Shown here piece after piece: positions 1-6,934 of a stretch of 26,934 bases of DNA. The position numbers and the translations under genes were made by a program. Positions within the stretch are counted from its first letter, which is position 1. The number at the start of each line of letters is the position of its first letter. Source of the stretch: a virus; IMG/VR virus record IMGVR_UViG_3300020172_005598, positions 1-26,934 of that record; one strand, given 5' to 3'. The notes beneath the pieces are model-generated. The model was not told the origin of the DNA. It did not search any database and saw only the letters and a program-made list of their open reading frames with translations.

Positions 1-153
1 CAATTGTTTGAATTTCCCCCTTAATTACAGATAACAAATTTTTTGTTACTGTATTTTTGTTTCTGAATGCTGACATATAATCAGCATTCAGAAACAAAAA
101 CACAGTAACAAAAAATTTGTTATCTGTAATTAAGGGGGAAATTCAAACAATTG
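1..153. repeat. 73-bp near-perfect inverted repeat with a 7-nt spacer
   Basis: Bases 1-73 are the reverse complement of 81-153 with one mismatch (A53 against C101); the spacer is 74-80. The right arm is in-frame coding sequence of the YqeY-like gene, and that frame stays open to base 81, where the spacer puts a stop. The left arm is therefore a copy of the inside of the gene turned round. Seen directly: the symmetry and the interrupted gene. Inferred: a fold-back join at a contig end (amplification or assembly chimera) is the simplest explanation; a real hairpin end of a linear genome is the alternative. Confidence 0.95.
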
Positions 154-446
154 AAAAGAATAATGGTACAGAAAATCTTTCTGATGATGAGGTTACAAAG
201 ATCCTTAACAAGACAGTTAAATCTTTAAAAGAGACTAATGCAAGTTTTCCTTCAGAACAAACAGCTGAAGAATTATTTATAGTTGAATCTTACCTACCAA
301 AACAAATGAATGAGGAAGAAATTAAAACTAAGATTAATGAGCTTGTAGAAGGCGGTGCTGGTAATGTTGCAGAAATCATGAGAGCTTTTGCTTCCCTCCC
401 AGCAGATAGAAAATTAGTTGCTTCAATTTATCAAACATTAAAATAA
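81..446 (+). CDS. YqeY/GatB-tail-like protein, 5' truncated
   Basis: The C-terminal part of a YqeY-family protein, related to the tail domain of the amidotransferase subunit GatB; in bacteria the family is usually about 150 residues and its exact role is unsettled. The frame can be read from base 81, well before the first start-like codon (TTG 117). The residues encoded there (AFRNKNTVTKNLLSVIK) look like the normal family N-terminal helix, so roughly the first 20 residues are missing. Further on, VESYLPKQMNEEEI and the helical C-terminus ending in IYQTLK fit the family. The missing start coincides with the inverted repeat at 1-153. The YqeY call is from pattern recognition. Confidence 0.7.
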   Translation, partial: SAFRNKNTVTKNLLSVIKGEIQTIEKNNGTENLSDDEVTKILNKTVKSLKETNASFPSEQTAEELFIVESYLPKQMNEEEIKTKINELVEGGAGNVAEIMRAFASLPADRKLVASIYQTLK

Positions 447-451
447 ATAAT

Positions 452-976
452 ATGAGCTATATAGTAGTTGACGTGGAGGCAGATGGAGAAATTCCAGGAG
501 AATATTCAATGGTTTGTTTTGGAGCAGTTTTACTAGACGAGAAATTAGAAACACATTTCTATGGTGCAACCCTTCCAATATCAAAAAACTGGAGGCCTGA
601 TGCTTTAGCAGTAAGTGGATTTACAAGAGAAGACCACGAGGGATTTGATGATCCGAAGAAGGTTATGCAAATGTTCTATAACTGGATCATTGAAAATTCT
701 AAAGGAAAACCTGTATTTATATCAGACAATGTTGCATTTGATTGGCAGTGGATAAACTATTATTTTCACAAATATATAGGAGAGAACCCATTTGGTTATT
801 CAGGTAGAAGAATTGGAGATCTTTATTGCGGTATGAAGCTTAACACTTCACTCAATCAAGAATGGAAAAGAAAATACAGAAAAACTAAACACGACCATAA
901 TCCAGTAAACGATGCAAAAGGAAATGCAGAAGCTTTACTTGCTATGAGAGACATGGGGCTTAAAATACCTATTTAA
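452..976 (+). CDS. DEDDh-type 3'-5' exonuclease (RNase T/DnaQ-like)
   Basis: 174 residues, a single exonuclease domain. The N-terminal ExoI motif VVDVEADG supplies D7 and E9, ExoII is FDWQW with D97, and ExoIII is HDHNPVND with H149 and D154 in H-x4-D spacing, so all four metal-binding acids and the catalytic histidine of the DEDDh class are present. Likely cytoplasmic and acting on single-stranded DNA or RNA ends; substrate cannot be told from sequence. It starts six bases after the YqeY-like gene and one base before the Nudix gene, so it is probably in one operon with them. Confidence 0.85.
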   Translation: MSYIVVDVEADGEIPGEYSMVCFGAVLLDEKLETHFYGATLPISKNWRPDALAVSGFTREDHEGFDDPKKVMQMFYNWIIENSKGKPVFISDNVAFDWQWINYYFHKYIGENPFGYSGRRIGDLYCGMKLNTSLNQEWKRKYRKTKHDHNPVNDAKGNAEALLAMRDMGLKIPI

Positions 977-977
977 A

Positions 978-1394
978 ATGTCAAGAAAAGCTAAACTAGC
1001 AGCAACAGCTCTTATTTACAGAGAGGAATTAAAAGGACTAGACCTAACTAAAGCTCAGCTTTTAGGGGTTTCTAGAAAAGATGATCATAACGATTTTGGT
1101 CTCCCTGGAGGGAAGGTAGAAGATGGAGAATCTTTATATGAAGCAATGGTTAGGGAAGTAAAAGAAGAAACAGGATTAGATGTTTTAGAAGCTATCCCTT
1201 TTTTCTTCAGAGAGCACAAAGAAAAAGTTGCTGTTGTTTATTTGGTTACTAAATATTCCGGAATCATACAGACGGAAGAAAAAGGAAAAGTTGATTGGAT
1301 CACTTTCGGAGAACTTAAAAATGGGTCTTTTGGTGATTATAATCTAAATTTAGAAAAATATATTATAAACTTAAATTCTTTATTAAATGCCTAA
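978..1394 (+). CDS. Nudix hydrolase
   Basis: 138 residues with a complete Nudix box at 45-67: G45, E51, then REVKEETG (R59, E60, E63, E64, G66), matching G-x5-E-x7-REUXEEXGU. These residues bind the Mg2+ ions that hydrolyse nucleoside-diphosphate-linked substrates. LPGG just before the box is the usual lead-in. The substrate (oxidised dNTP, ADP-ribose, NADH, capped RNA) cannot be assigned. ADP-ribose-type substrates are worth keeping in mind because the window also holds an NAD module. Overlaps the next start by 8 bases. Confidence 0.9.
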   Translation: MSRKAKLAATALIYREELKGLDLTKAQLLGVSRKDDHNDFGLPGGKVEDGESLYEAMVREVKEETGLDVLEAIPFFFREHKEKVAVVYLVTKYSGIIQTEEKGKVDWITFGELKNGSFGDYNLNLEKYIINLNSLLNA

Positions 1395-1704
1395 GAAAAA
1401 AGAAAGAAAAGAGGAAAAGGTAAACGAAGCTCCTAAGCTTATAGATATCCTTCACGATAGTCTAATTAAAGCAGGTTATGAAGTTAATAGGGATTCATGG
1501 GTAGAAAATGAAAATTCTACTCCGCCTAATGATAACTGCTCTTGGCTAGATATACAAATACCTCATCACGATGACGAGAATAAAAGGTATACAGTTCATT
1601 TATATTTCAGTAATGATAGCACAAAACTGGATGAAGTCTCAATACTTAAATCCAAGAAAAAAACTAAATGGACTAGGGAGAAAATAATCTCGTCTAGAAA
1701 ATAA
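1387..1704 (+). CDS. hypothetical protein with basic N-terminus
   Basis: 105 residues, not recognised. A lysine/glutamate-rich head (1-14) is followed by a compact domain with alternating hydrophobics (about 18-90) and a lysine-rich tail ending KIISSRK. The charged ends suggest nucleic-acid or protein contact, but nothing diagnostic is visible. Its ATG overlaps the end of the Nudix gene and a clear terminator follows 4 bases after the stop, so it is the last gene of the first operon. Confidence 0.65.
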   Translation: MPKKKERKEEKVNEAPKLIDILHDSLIKAGYEVNRDSWVENENSTPPNDNCSWLDIQIPHHDDENKRYTVHLYFSNDSTKLDEVSILKSKKKTKWTREKIISSRK

Positions 1705-1707
1705 TTT

Positions 1708-1731
1708 AAAGGTCCTTAGGGACCTTTTTTT
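1708..1731 (+). terminator. Rho-independent terminator
   Basis: Stem AAAGGTCC (1708-1715), loop TTAG, stem GGACCTTT (1720-1727), then a T tract to 1731. It ends the operon of the exonuclease, Nudix and hypothetical genes. Confidence 0.85.
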
Positions 1732-1736
1732 GTTTT

Positions 1737-1744
1737 GATATATA
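1737..1744 (+). promoter_or_regulatory. GATATATA candidate promoter element
   Basis: GATATATA directly after the terminator and 15 bases before the ATG of the deoxyhypusine-synthase-like gene. It is one of a set of similar elements upstream of transcription-unit starts in this window. Confidence 0.4.
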
Positions 1745-1758
1745 AAACAAAAAAGAAA

Positions 1759-2730
1759 ATGAGAGGACCAATATCCGAGTTTTTAGAAAAAAACTTCTTA
1801 CATTTTAATTCTGCTTCTCTAGTAGACGCAGCTAAATCTTACGAAGATCATATCAATAAGGGAGGCAAAATGATGGTAACTCTTGCAGGTGCAATGAGTA
1901 CAGCAGAATTAGGAAAAACCTTAGCTGAAATGATCAGACAAGATAAGATCCATATTATATCTTGTACTGGTGCAAACTTAGAGGAGGATCTAATGAATTT
2001 AGTGGCACACAGTCACTATAAAAGAATTCCTAATTATCGTGATTTAACTCCATTAGAAGAAAGAGAGCTTTTGGATGGTGGATGGAATAGAGTAACTGAC
2101 ACATGTATTCCTGAAGAAGAAGCTTTCAGAAGATTGCAAAAACACATTTATAAAATCTGGAAAGATGCAGATTCTTACGGAGAGAGATATTTTCCTCACG
2201 AATTCATGTATCAATTAGTAGGTAGTGGAGTTCTAGAACAATATTATGAGATCGATCCTAAAGATTCTTGGGTTATTGCAGCTGCAGAAAAGAATTTACC
2301 TATTATCGTACCTGGATGGGAAGATTCAACAATGGGAAATATTTTTGCTTCGTATATGATGAAAGGCGAATTAGATTCTAGAACTATGAAAAGTGGTCTA
2401 GAATATATGACATATCTTGCATCTTGGTATAAAGAAAATTGTGCAAATGAAGGTGTAGGCTTCTTTCAAATAGGTGGTGGTATAGCAGGGGATTTTCCAA
2501 TTTGTGTGGTACCAATGCTTTATCAAGATATGGAAGAAAATGAAATACCATTCTGGAGTTATTTCTGTCAGATTTCTGATTCCACAACATCATACGGTTC
2601 CTATTCAGGAGCAGTACCTAATGAAAAAATAACATGGGGTAAATTAGATGAAAATACACCTAAATTTATAGTAGAATCTGACGCAACAATCGTAGCACCC
2701 TTAATATTCGCTTGGATATTAGGAATGTAA
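1759..2730 (+). CDS. deoxyhypusine synthase family protein (possible homospermidine/aminobutyl transferase)
   Basis: 323 residues from the ATG at 1759; an upstream TTG at 1735 is possible but falls in the terminator/promoter region. The family uses NAD to move the aminobutyl group of spermidine. Deoxyhypusine synthase puts it on eIF5A, while bacterial relatives, having no eIF5A, are thought to act on free polyamines. The protein looks intact: NAD-site stretch SCTGANLEED (about 69-78), VPGWEDSTMGN, GGGIAGDFP, and SDSTTSYGSYSGAVPN followed by WGK with the catalytic lysine at K295. The sequence appears very close to the Bacteroidota form of the family. Placed tail-to-tail with speD across a shared terminator. 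Exact product is inferred. Confidence 0.9.
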   Translation: MRGPISEFLEKNFLHFNSASLVDAAKSYEDHINKGGKMMVTLAGAMSTAELGKTLAEMIRQDKIHIISCTGANLEEDLMNLVAHSHYKRIPNYRDLTPLEERELLDGGWNRVTDTCIPEEEAFRRLQKHIYKIWKDADSYGERYFPHEFMYQLVGSGVLEQYYEIDPKDSWVIAAAEKNLPIIVPGWEDSTMGNIFASYMMKGELDSRTMKSGLEYMTYLASWYKENCANEGVGFFQIGGGIAGDFPICVVPMLYQDMEENEIPFWSYFCQISDSTTSYGSYSGAVPNEKITWGKLDENTPKFIVESDATIVAPLIFAWILGM

Positions 2731-2735
2731 AAAAT

Positions 2736-2763
2736 CTTAGGAATATCTTCGGATATTCCTAAG
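2736..2763. terminator. bidirectional terminator with TTCG tetraloop
   Basis: A perfect 12-bp stem (2736-2747 with 2752-2763) capped by TTCG, flanked by A-rich sequence on the left and T-rich on the right. It lies between the convergent deoxyhypusine-synthase-like and speD genes and can serve both. Confidence 0.85.
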
Positions 2764-2767
2764 TTCT

Positions 2768-3145
2768 TTATCCTCTAGGAAAATCTATACCTCTCTTAAC
2801 TAAATTGATTTCGTAATCAGCAGGCTTAAACATCTCTAGGATTATTCTTATAGCTTCATCGGTATTAAAATCTTTGCATGAAAAAATATCAATAAAAGAA
2901 TATCCTTTCTCTTCAAAAGAATGAATTGATAAATGACTTTCAGCAATAATAGCTATCCCAGTAATTCCTTTATCGTTAGGTATTAAACCATCATAAGGGA
3001 AAACATAAGGTTGTGTTATTGGAGTCATGTGAATTAACTCAGGTAATCTCTTCAAAAATTCAAAATGAAGATTATAATCAGAAAGTAGTTCCTTTGGGCA
3101 CCCTTTCAGATCTATTGTTAGATGTGGTCCGAATGATTCTTCCAT
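2768..3145 (-). CDS. speD: S-adenosylmethionine decarboxylase proenzyme (class 1B SpeD-like)
   Basis: 125 residues, the usual size for the small bacterial/archaeal pyruvoyl enzyme. It self-cleaves before a serine to make the pyruvoyl cofactor, and normally yields decarboxylated SAM, the aminopropyl donor for spermidine. The processing site ESHLSIHSF gives E69/S70, with H75 five residues on and C90 (DIFSCK) twenty residues on, the same spacing as the S63/H68/C83 triad of the Thermotoga enzyme. Some small SpeD homologues have become arginine or ornithine decarboxylases, so the substrate is not certain. No spermidine synthase is in the window, so product use depends on the host or another region. 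Confidence 0.9.
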   Translation of the reverse strand: MEESFGPHLTIDLKGCPKELLSDYNLHFEFLKRLPELIHMTPITQPYVFPYDGLIPNDKGITGIAIIAESHLSIHSFEEKGYSFIDIFSCKDFNTDEAIRIILEMFKPADYEINLVKRGIDFPRG

Positions 3146-3175
3146 TTAGTTAAATTATTTATTTTTTAATATTAA

Positions 3176-3183
3176 GTATATAT
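3176..3183 (-). promoter_or_regulatory. TATATA candidate promoter for speD
   Basis: Read on the minus strand this is ATATATAC, about 31 bases upstream of the speD start, in the 93-base divergent gap. Confidence 0.3.
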
Positions 3184-3206
3184 TAATTTTTTATTTGAGA
3201 AAAAAC

Positions 3207-3235
3207 TATTAAATTTACATGTATAAAAATATAAA
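3207..3235 (+). promoter_or_regulatory. two-part AT element, copy 1
   Basis: TATTAAATTTA (3207-3217) followed by TAAAAATATAAA (3224-3235), ending 3 bases before the ATG. The same two words in the same order precede the gene at 17182. The first part resembles the Bacteroidota -7 box TAnnTTTG. Confidence 0.35.
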
Positions 3236-3238
3236 GCC

Positions 3239-3451
3239 ATGAAACTCTTTCAAGTAATTTTTGATACCAATTTAATAACACTACTGGCGGAGAATCAAGA
3301 TTCAGCTAAACAACTTCTTCTAGATATGGACGATGGATTTTTTAGGAAAGATGAGGAATTATTTTTTCAATTTCCTGATGAATCTATTGAATGCGAGATT
3401 GAGGAGGTGGATATGAATGGATCCAAAGTTATTCAATGGGAATCCCACTAG
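3239..3451 (+). CDS. small acidic hypothetical protein
   Basis: 70 residues, strongly acidic (ECEIEEVDMNG near the end), single compact domain, not recognised. It stands alone between the divergent speD promoter and a bidirectional terminator, so it is a one-gene transcription unit. It shares its upstream element with the gene at 17182, which suggests joint timing. No signal peptide or membrane segment. Confidence 0.6.
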   Translation: MKLFQVIFDTNLITLLAENQDSAKQLLLDMDDGFFRKDEELFFQFPDESIECEIEEVDMNGSKVIQWESH

Positions 3452-3455
3452 ACAC

Positions 3456-3484
3456 AAAAAAAGCTCCATATAGGAGCTTTTTTT
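3456..3484. terminator. bidirectional terminator
   Basis: AGCTCC (3462-3467), loop ATATA, GGAGCT (3473-3478), flanked by an A tract on the left and T tract on the right that extend the stem to about 12 bp. Serves the small + gene and the ferritin-like - gene. Confidence 0.85.
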
Positions 3485-3504
3485 ATTTTTGTAAGGGGTT
3501 AAGA

Positions 3505-4185
3505 TTAAAAATAATTTTTTTCAAAGAATAACACATCTAATTTGTTGTTTATATCAACTAATTCAAGAGCATTTAATAGATCAGCATATTCTGCTACCTC
3601 GTCAGTTTGATATTCCACATATTTTTGTAAAAGATTAAATGTTCCTGGGTGTAATTGTAACATACCAGTGATATCATTTGAATATTTCATAAATAGTGTG
3701 TACTCTAATTCATAAGCTTTGTTTACTATATCAATTAAGCTAGAGAATTTTTGAGAAACCTCAGGTGTAGGTATGGTAGGAACTGTGTTCCATTGTGTTA
3801 AATAATCCTGAAGCCCTTTAGAGTGTTCTAATTCATTTGCTGCTTCTCCATTAAAGAATTCTGCTGCTTTATTGTAATTAGCATCTTTACACCAGTTAGC
3901 TGCATTTCTGTAAAAGAAATAAGCTTTATACTCATCACCAATTCTTTCGTTTAATAATCCTATAACTTCCTCCGGTAATGTCTTAGGTTTAATTAATCCA
4001 CCAGTAGGTAATCCTATAGGGGATTCTTCTCTTTCTTCTCCTTTGTTAACAACTTTAGCAGGAATTTTTTCCTGTGAATCTATATCTGCTTCTCCTTCTA
4101 ATTCTATAGTGCTTTCTACTGAATCTTCCTCGTTTAGATCTTTAACATTTTTAAATCTATCGAAGGTTATAAAGTTTTCTTCCAT
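3505..4185 (-). CDS. ferritin-like protein with N-terminal extension
   Basis: 226 residues. The ferritin four-helix domain covers about 70-210: first iron ligand in DEYKAYFFY (E85), ELEHSKG giving ExxH (E118/H121), ELEYTLF (about E161) and YQTDEVAEY (about 192-199) in the fourth helix. Such proteins oxidise and store Fe2+ or protect DNA. The first 70 residues are not ferritin: acidic, probably disordered, and starting with FITFDRFKNVKDLNEE. That beginning fits the F-x-x-F...LxE pattern shared with three other proteins here and may be a virion-targeting signal removed after E19. A Dps-type or rubrerythrin-like role is possible. Confidence 0.8.
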   Translation of the reverse strand: MEENFITFDRFKNVKDLNEEDSVESTIELEGEADIDSQEKIPAKVVNKGEEREESPIGLPTGGLIKPKTLPEEVIGLLNERIGDEYKAYFFYRNAANWCKDANYNKAAEFFNGEAANELEHSKGLQDYLTQWNTVPTIPTPEVSQKFSSLIDIVNKAYELEYTLFMKYSNDITGMLQLHPGTFNLLQKYVEYQTDEVAEYADLLNALELVDINNKLDVLFFEKNYF

Positions 4186-4200
4186 GTATTTTATTTTTAT

Positions 4201-4210
4201 TTATATATTC
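4201..4210 (-). promoter_or_regulatory. TATATA candidate promoter for the ferritin-like gene
   Basis: On the minus strand GAATATATAA followed by an A-rich leader, about 16 bases before the ATG. Confidence 0.4.
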
Positions 4211-4263
4211 AAAAAATTTTTTTATGTTTCTACGGATTCTTATATTTAAGAAAAAATTATGTT

Positions 4264-4842
4264 ATGATACTATTAGAAAAAGAATGGAGAGATTTAATTG
4301 TTGCAGACAATAACAGAAGATTTGCACTAGATTATGAAGTTTATGTAAAGAGAGATAAATTCAGAAGCGGAATATCTTGGCACATACCAAATCAAGGATT
4401 AATAGATCTTATAGTTGAGAATTCACCGATAGTAAGTGTAGGGTCGGGATTTGGTTATAGTGAGAAACTAGCATCAGATCAAGGTGCTGACATTATAGCA
4501 ACTGATTTGGAGCCGACAGAAAAAAACCATTGGTGCAGTGAAGGGAAATACTACATAGATGTCGAAAAAATTACAGCTCCTGATGCGGTTAAAAAATATT
4601 CAGGGAGAAACGTTTTTATGGCTTGGCCTCCTTATGATAATCCAATGGCTTATGAAGTTGTTAAAAATATGGAAGTTGGAAGAAAATTAGTATTCGTTGG
4701 CGAAGGTTATGGTGGTTGTACAGGGGATGATAATTTTTTCCAGTATCTGGAAACAAACTTTGAAGAAATTGATATAGATTTTACAATCCCTCGCTGGTCT
4801 GGGATTTACGACGGAGTAAGATACTATATTAAATCTAAATGA
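4264..4842 (+). CDS. Rossmann-fold methyltransferase-like protein
   Basis: 192 residues. The glycine-rich SAM-binding strand-loop is IVSVGSGFGYSEKLA (about 56-70), followed by an acidic strand end in IIATDLEP, and a motif-IV-like AWPPYD at about residues 121-126. The order fits a class I SAM-dependent methyltransferase. The WPPY motif recalls amino-methyltransferases ([DNS]PPY), though the first position is W. Substrate unknown. The ATG at 4264 was chosen because the ATG at 4259 runs into a stop after two codons. Overlaps the next gene in an ATGA. Confidence 0.65.
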   Translation: MILLEKEWRDLIVADNNRRFALDYEVYVKRDKFRSGISWHIPNQGLIDLIVENSPIVSVGSGFGYSEKLASDQGADIIATDLEPTEKNHWCSEGKYYIDVEKITAPDAVKKYSGRNVFMAWPPYDNPMAYEVVKNMEVGRKLVFVGEGYGGCTGDDNFFQYLETNFEEIDIDFTIPRWSGIYDGVRYYIKSK

Positions 4843-5072
4843 AGACTATAATACACGTTAACCAACATGTTATCAAGGCAAACCAAAAGAATGGTGAAGA
4901 AAACCCAGTTCTAACGTGTAAAACGTACAAAGGAAATAACTACGGAAAGGAGGCTATAATCTACGATAAAGAAGGCGAGGAAGTTGCTAGAGTTATTTAC
5001 AGTCCAGCTAAACCATTATCTTGTGGTGCAAGAGTTTGGATAGAAACTAAAAACGAGGTTAAAATACTTTAA
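4839..5072 (+). CDS. conserved small phage protein of unknown function
   Basis: 77 residues. The opening IIHVNQHVIKAN and the closing YSPAKPLSCGARVWIET look familiar as a small conserved protein found in phages and plasmids, but I know no function for it. Predicted small beta domain, no membrane segment. Translationally coupled to the methyltransferase-like gene by an ATGA overlap. Confidence 0.65.
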   Translation: MKTIIHVNQHVIKANQKNGEENPVLTCKTYKGNNYGKEAIIYDKEGEEVARVIYSPAKPLSCGARVWIETKNEVKIL

Positions 5073-5080
5073 GATATATA
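5073..5080 (+). promoter_or_regulatory. GATATATA candidate promoter element
   Basis: GATATATA followed by AAAATAAAAAG and the ATG at 5092. The same element and leader (GATATATAAAAATAAAAA) recur at 21348. Confidence 0.45.
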
Positions 5081-5091
5081 AAAATAAAAAG

Positions 5092-5454
5092 ATGGCACAA
5101 ACTAATAGAGAAAAAATAACAGATTTTTGTAATTCGCTTAATTCTATTATAGATCAGAAATATGAATTCGGATGGGGATTACCTGAAGGTGTGGATTCAC
5201 AAGCCGATGTTCTTTTTGTTAGTTTCTTTGTGAAAGTTAAAGGATCCGAAAATTCAGATCTTATAAAAAGAGATATCGCAAGAACAACTGTTGATAATGT
5301 AATCACTTTCCGTCCTCTTAATAGAGTACTAGTTCCTTTTACAGAAAGAGATGATTATGAAAAATATCCTCTTCACACTATACAGGACGCAACTGAAAAA
5401 AAAGCTGATATTGATCAGTTTATTTACGATTATTTGTACACAACCAAGTATTAA
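5092..5454 (+). CDS. hypothetical protein
   Basis: 120 residues, not recognised. Mixed alpha/beta composition: a helical start (about 5-22), beta-like segments around ADVLFVSFFVKVKG, and VITFRPLNRVLVPF. No signal peptide, membrane segment or metal motif. First gene behind the GATATATA element, followed closely by the next small gene. Confidence 0.6.
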   Translation: MAQTNREKITDFCNSLNSIIDQKYEFGWGLPEGVDSQADVLFVSFFVKVKGSENSDLIKRDIARTTVDNVITFRPLNRVLVPFTERDDYEKYPLHTIQDATEKKADIDQFIYDYLYTTKY

Positions 5455-5471
5455 TCTTTAATATTTTAAAA

Positions 5472-5681
5472 ATGGAAAAAATAGAATCTTTTGATTTTTT
5501 CAAAGGTCTAAAGAAAAGTCGTCTAAACGACTGGAAAAAATTGTATGAATATTGGTTAACTTTTGATGAAACCGATATTAATCTTTCAACAGACAAGAAA
5601 TACACTGAAGAAGAATTGGAAAGAATTCATGACATAGCTCGTCAAAATCTTGAACAGATAGAAAAAGTAGAAAATGAATAA
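5472..5681 (+). CDS. small hypothetical protein, helical and acidic
   Basis: 69 residues, not recognised. N-terminal aromatic/basic stretch (FDFFKGLKKS) and an acidic helical C-terminal half (EEELERIHDIARQNLEQIE). Its end overlaps the next start by 8 bases, supporting co-translation with the deoxyribosyltransferase-fold gene. Confidence 0.6.
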   Translation: MEKIESFDFFKGLKKSRLNDWKKLYEYWLTFDETDINLSTDKKYTEEELERIHDIARQNLEQIEKVENE

Positions 5682-6108
5682 AGGTGAATTGATCTATCTT
5701 GCATCGCCATACAGTATTGGTGACAGAGAGAAAAATTTTGAATTGGTTACCAAGAAAGCTGCTGAGCTTGTATCTGAGGGTTATACTGTTATATCACCAA
5801 TAACATACGGTCACACCCTATTAAATTTTAAGAATATGCCTAATGATTGGGGATTTTGGATGAAATTCTGTTCTGAATTACTTTATAAGTGTGACAGATT
5901 AGTTCTTTATAAAATCCCTGGATGGGACACATCTGTTGGAGTGGCTGAAGAATTGAGTATTGCTGTAGATCATGATATTCCTATCACTTATTTAGAATAT
6001 AAAGAACTAGATAAGGTAGAAGTAATCATAACTTCCGCACCTACTGGACAGAATAATTTTTATGATGAATTTCAGAGCCAGAAGGATTCTCCTAAATGGG
6101 ATTTATAG
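5674..6108 (+). CDS. nucleoside 2-deoxyribosyltransferase-fold protein (DUF1937-like)
   Basis: 144 residues. IYLASPYS at the N-terminus, then VISPITYGH, a CDRLVLYKIPGWDTSVG segment and VAEELSIA follow the layout of DUF1937/DUF4406 proteins, relatives of nucleoside 2-deoxyribosyltransferases and SLOG-like nucleotide-binding folds. The glutamate in AEEL is where the family carries its nucleophile. A second, differently built member is at 14722. Possible roles are base exchange on deoxynucleosides or sensing of nucleotide-derived molecules; neither can be decided here. Confidence 0.7.
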   Translation: MNKGELIYLASPYSIGDREKNFELVTKKAAELVSEGYTVISPITYGHTLLNFKNMPNDWGFWMKFCSELLYKCDRLVLYKIPGWDTSVGVAEELSIAVDHDIPITYLEYKELDKVEVIITSAPTGQNNFYDEFQSQKDSPKWDL

Positions 6109-6138
6109 GAAACAATTGATCGGTTAATCACTACAATA

Positions 6139-6145
6139 GATATAC
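6139..6145 (+). promoter_or_regulatory. GATATAC candidate promoter element
   Basis: GATATAC, 16 bases before the ATG of the small membrane protein at 6162; a weaker match to the set. Confidence 0.25.
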
Positions 6146-6161
6146 TTTTAATCCTATTTTT

Positions 6162-6458
6162 ATGCATTATTTACAAGCAGGTAGTTACCTGATATCAATT
6201 TTCTTTTTCCTTTTTTTATTTTTCTTCTGGAGTAATGAGGATAAATCAAATTTAACATTTAAGATCTTACTTCTGATTTTATTCTTTATTGGTCTTTTAA
6301 CATTTCCTGCTGAAGAATTCTGGGGAATTAATTACCTTATATCTTCTTTGTCAATTCTTATGAAGGTGATTTTCTCTTTTGCACGTAACGTTAAATCAGG
6401 ATATAAATTGTTACTAATCCTATTAGTTGGTATTGACTGTTTATTCTTTATAATATGA
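6162..6458 (+). CDS. small membrane protein with about three transmembrane segments
   Basis: 98 residues, very hydrophobic. Likely membrane segments at about 8-23 (rich in F), 34-48 and 78-97, with short charged loops (NEDKSN, ARNVKSG). Unrecognised. A small inner-membrane protein in a phage could be a holin, a superinfection-exclusion factor or part of an anti-defence set. No lysin is adjacent, so a holin call is not supported. Its stop overlaps the ATG of the esterase (ATGA). Confidence 0.6.
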   Translation: MHYLQAGSYLISIFFFLFLFFFWSNEDKSNLTFKILLLILFFIGLLTFPAEEFWGINYLISSLSILMKVIFSFARNVKSGYKLLLILLVGIDCLFFII

Positions 6459-6934
6459 TTTCAAGAGTAGCTTTTTTCCATGGATTAGAATCTCTTCCAA
6501 GAACAGAGAAGAATGAGATGCTAGAAAAAGAATTTGATTTTGTATTTGCACCTCCAATGGATTACTACAATCCTTTGATTTTCGATAATGTTTTAAGTAC
6601 ATTGGAAGAAAATCCGGTAGATTATTTAATAGGATCTTCGATGGGAGGATTTTTTGCTTATCAATTGTCAACTCTTCTAGGAATACCAACTTTACTTTTT
6701 AATCCAGCAGTACATGGAAGATCTATAAATCCTCCTGTAAAAACTGGGGATTTAAAAGTTCACCACACACTAGTACTGGGGGAGAAGGATGATATAATAG
6801 ATCCTTTCGTAACTTCAAGATGGTTTAACGACAATAAAGAAAACACTTTTATTAATTATGAAAGTATTGGACATAGGATACCAGCGGATGTTTTTAATAA
6901 ATGGATAAATAATATTAAAAAAATAAGAAGATGA
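6455..6934 (+). CDS. alpha/beta-hydrolase, YqiA-like esterase
   Basis: 159 residues, compact like the YqiA/UPF0227 esterases. FFHGLES (8-14) forms the oxyanion region, GSSMGG has the nucleophile S62, LGEKDDIID supplies the acid (D113 or D116), and IGHRIP the histidine H140: a complete catalytic triad. Family members cleave short-chain acyl esters. Substrate in a phage setting is unknown. Lies in a tightly overlapped set (6162-7215) with a membrane protein before it and a hypothetical after it. Confidence 0.8.
   Translation: MISRVAFFHGLESLPRTEKNEMLEKEFDFVFAPPMDYYNPLIFDNVLSTLEENPVDYLIGSSMGGFFAYQLSTLLGIPTLLFNPAVHGRSINPPVKTGDLKVHHTLVLGEKDDIIDPFVTSRWFNDNKENTFINYESIGHRIPADVFNKWINNIKKIRR

Noticed and set aside
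2384-2593. Minus-strand ORF inside the deoxyhypusine-synthase-like gene
   Set aside because: Lies wholly within a clearly recognised gene on the other strand; its protein has no plausible features.
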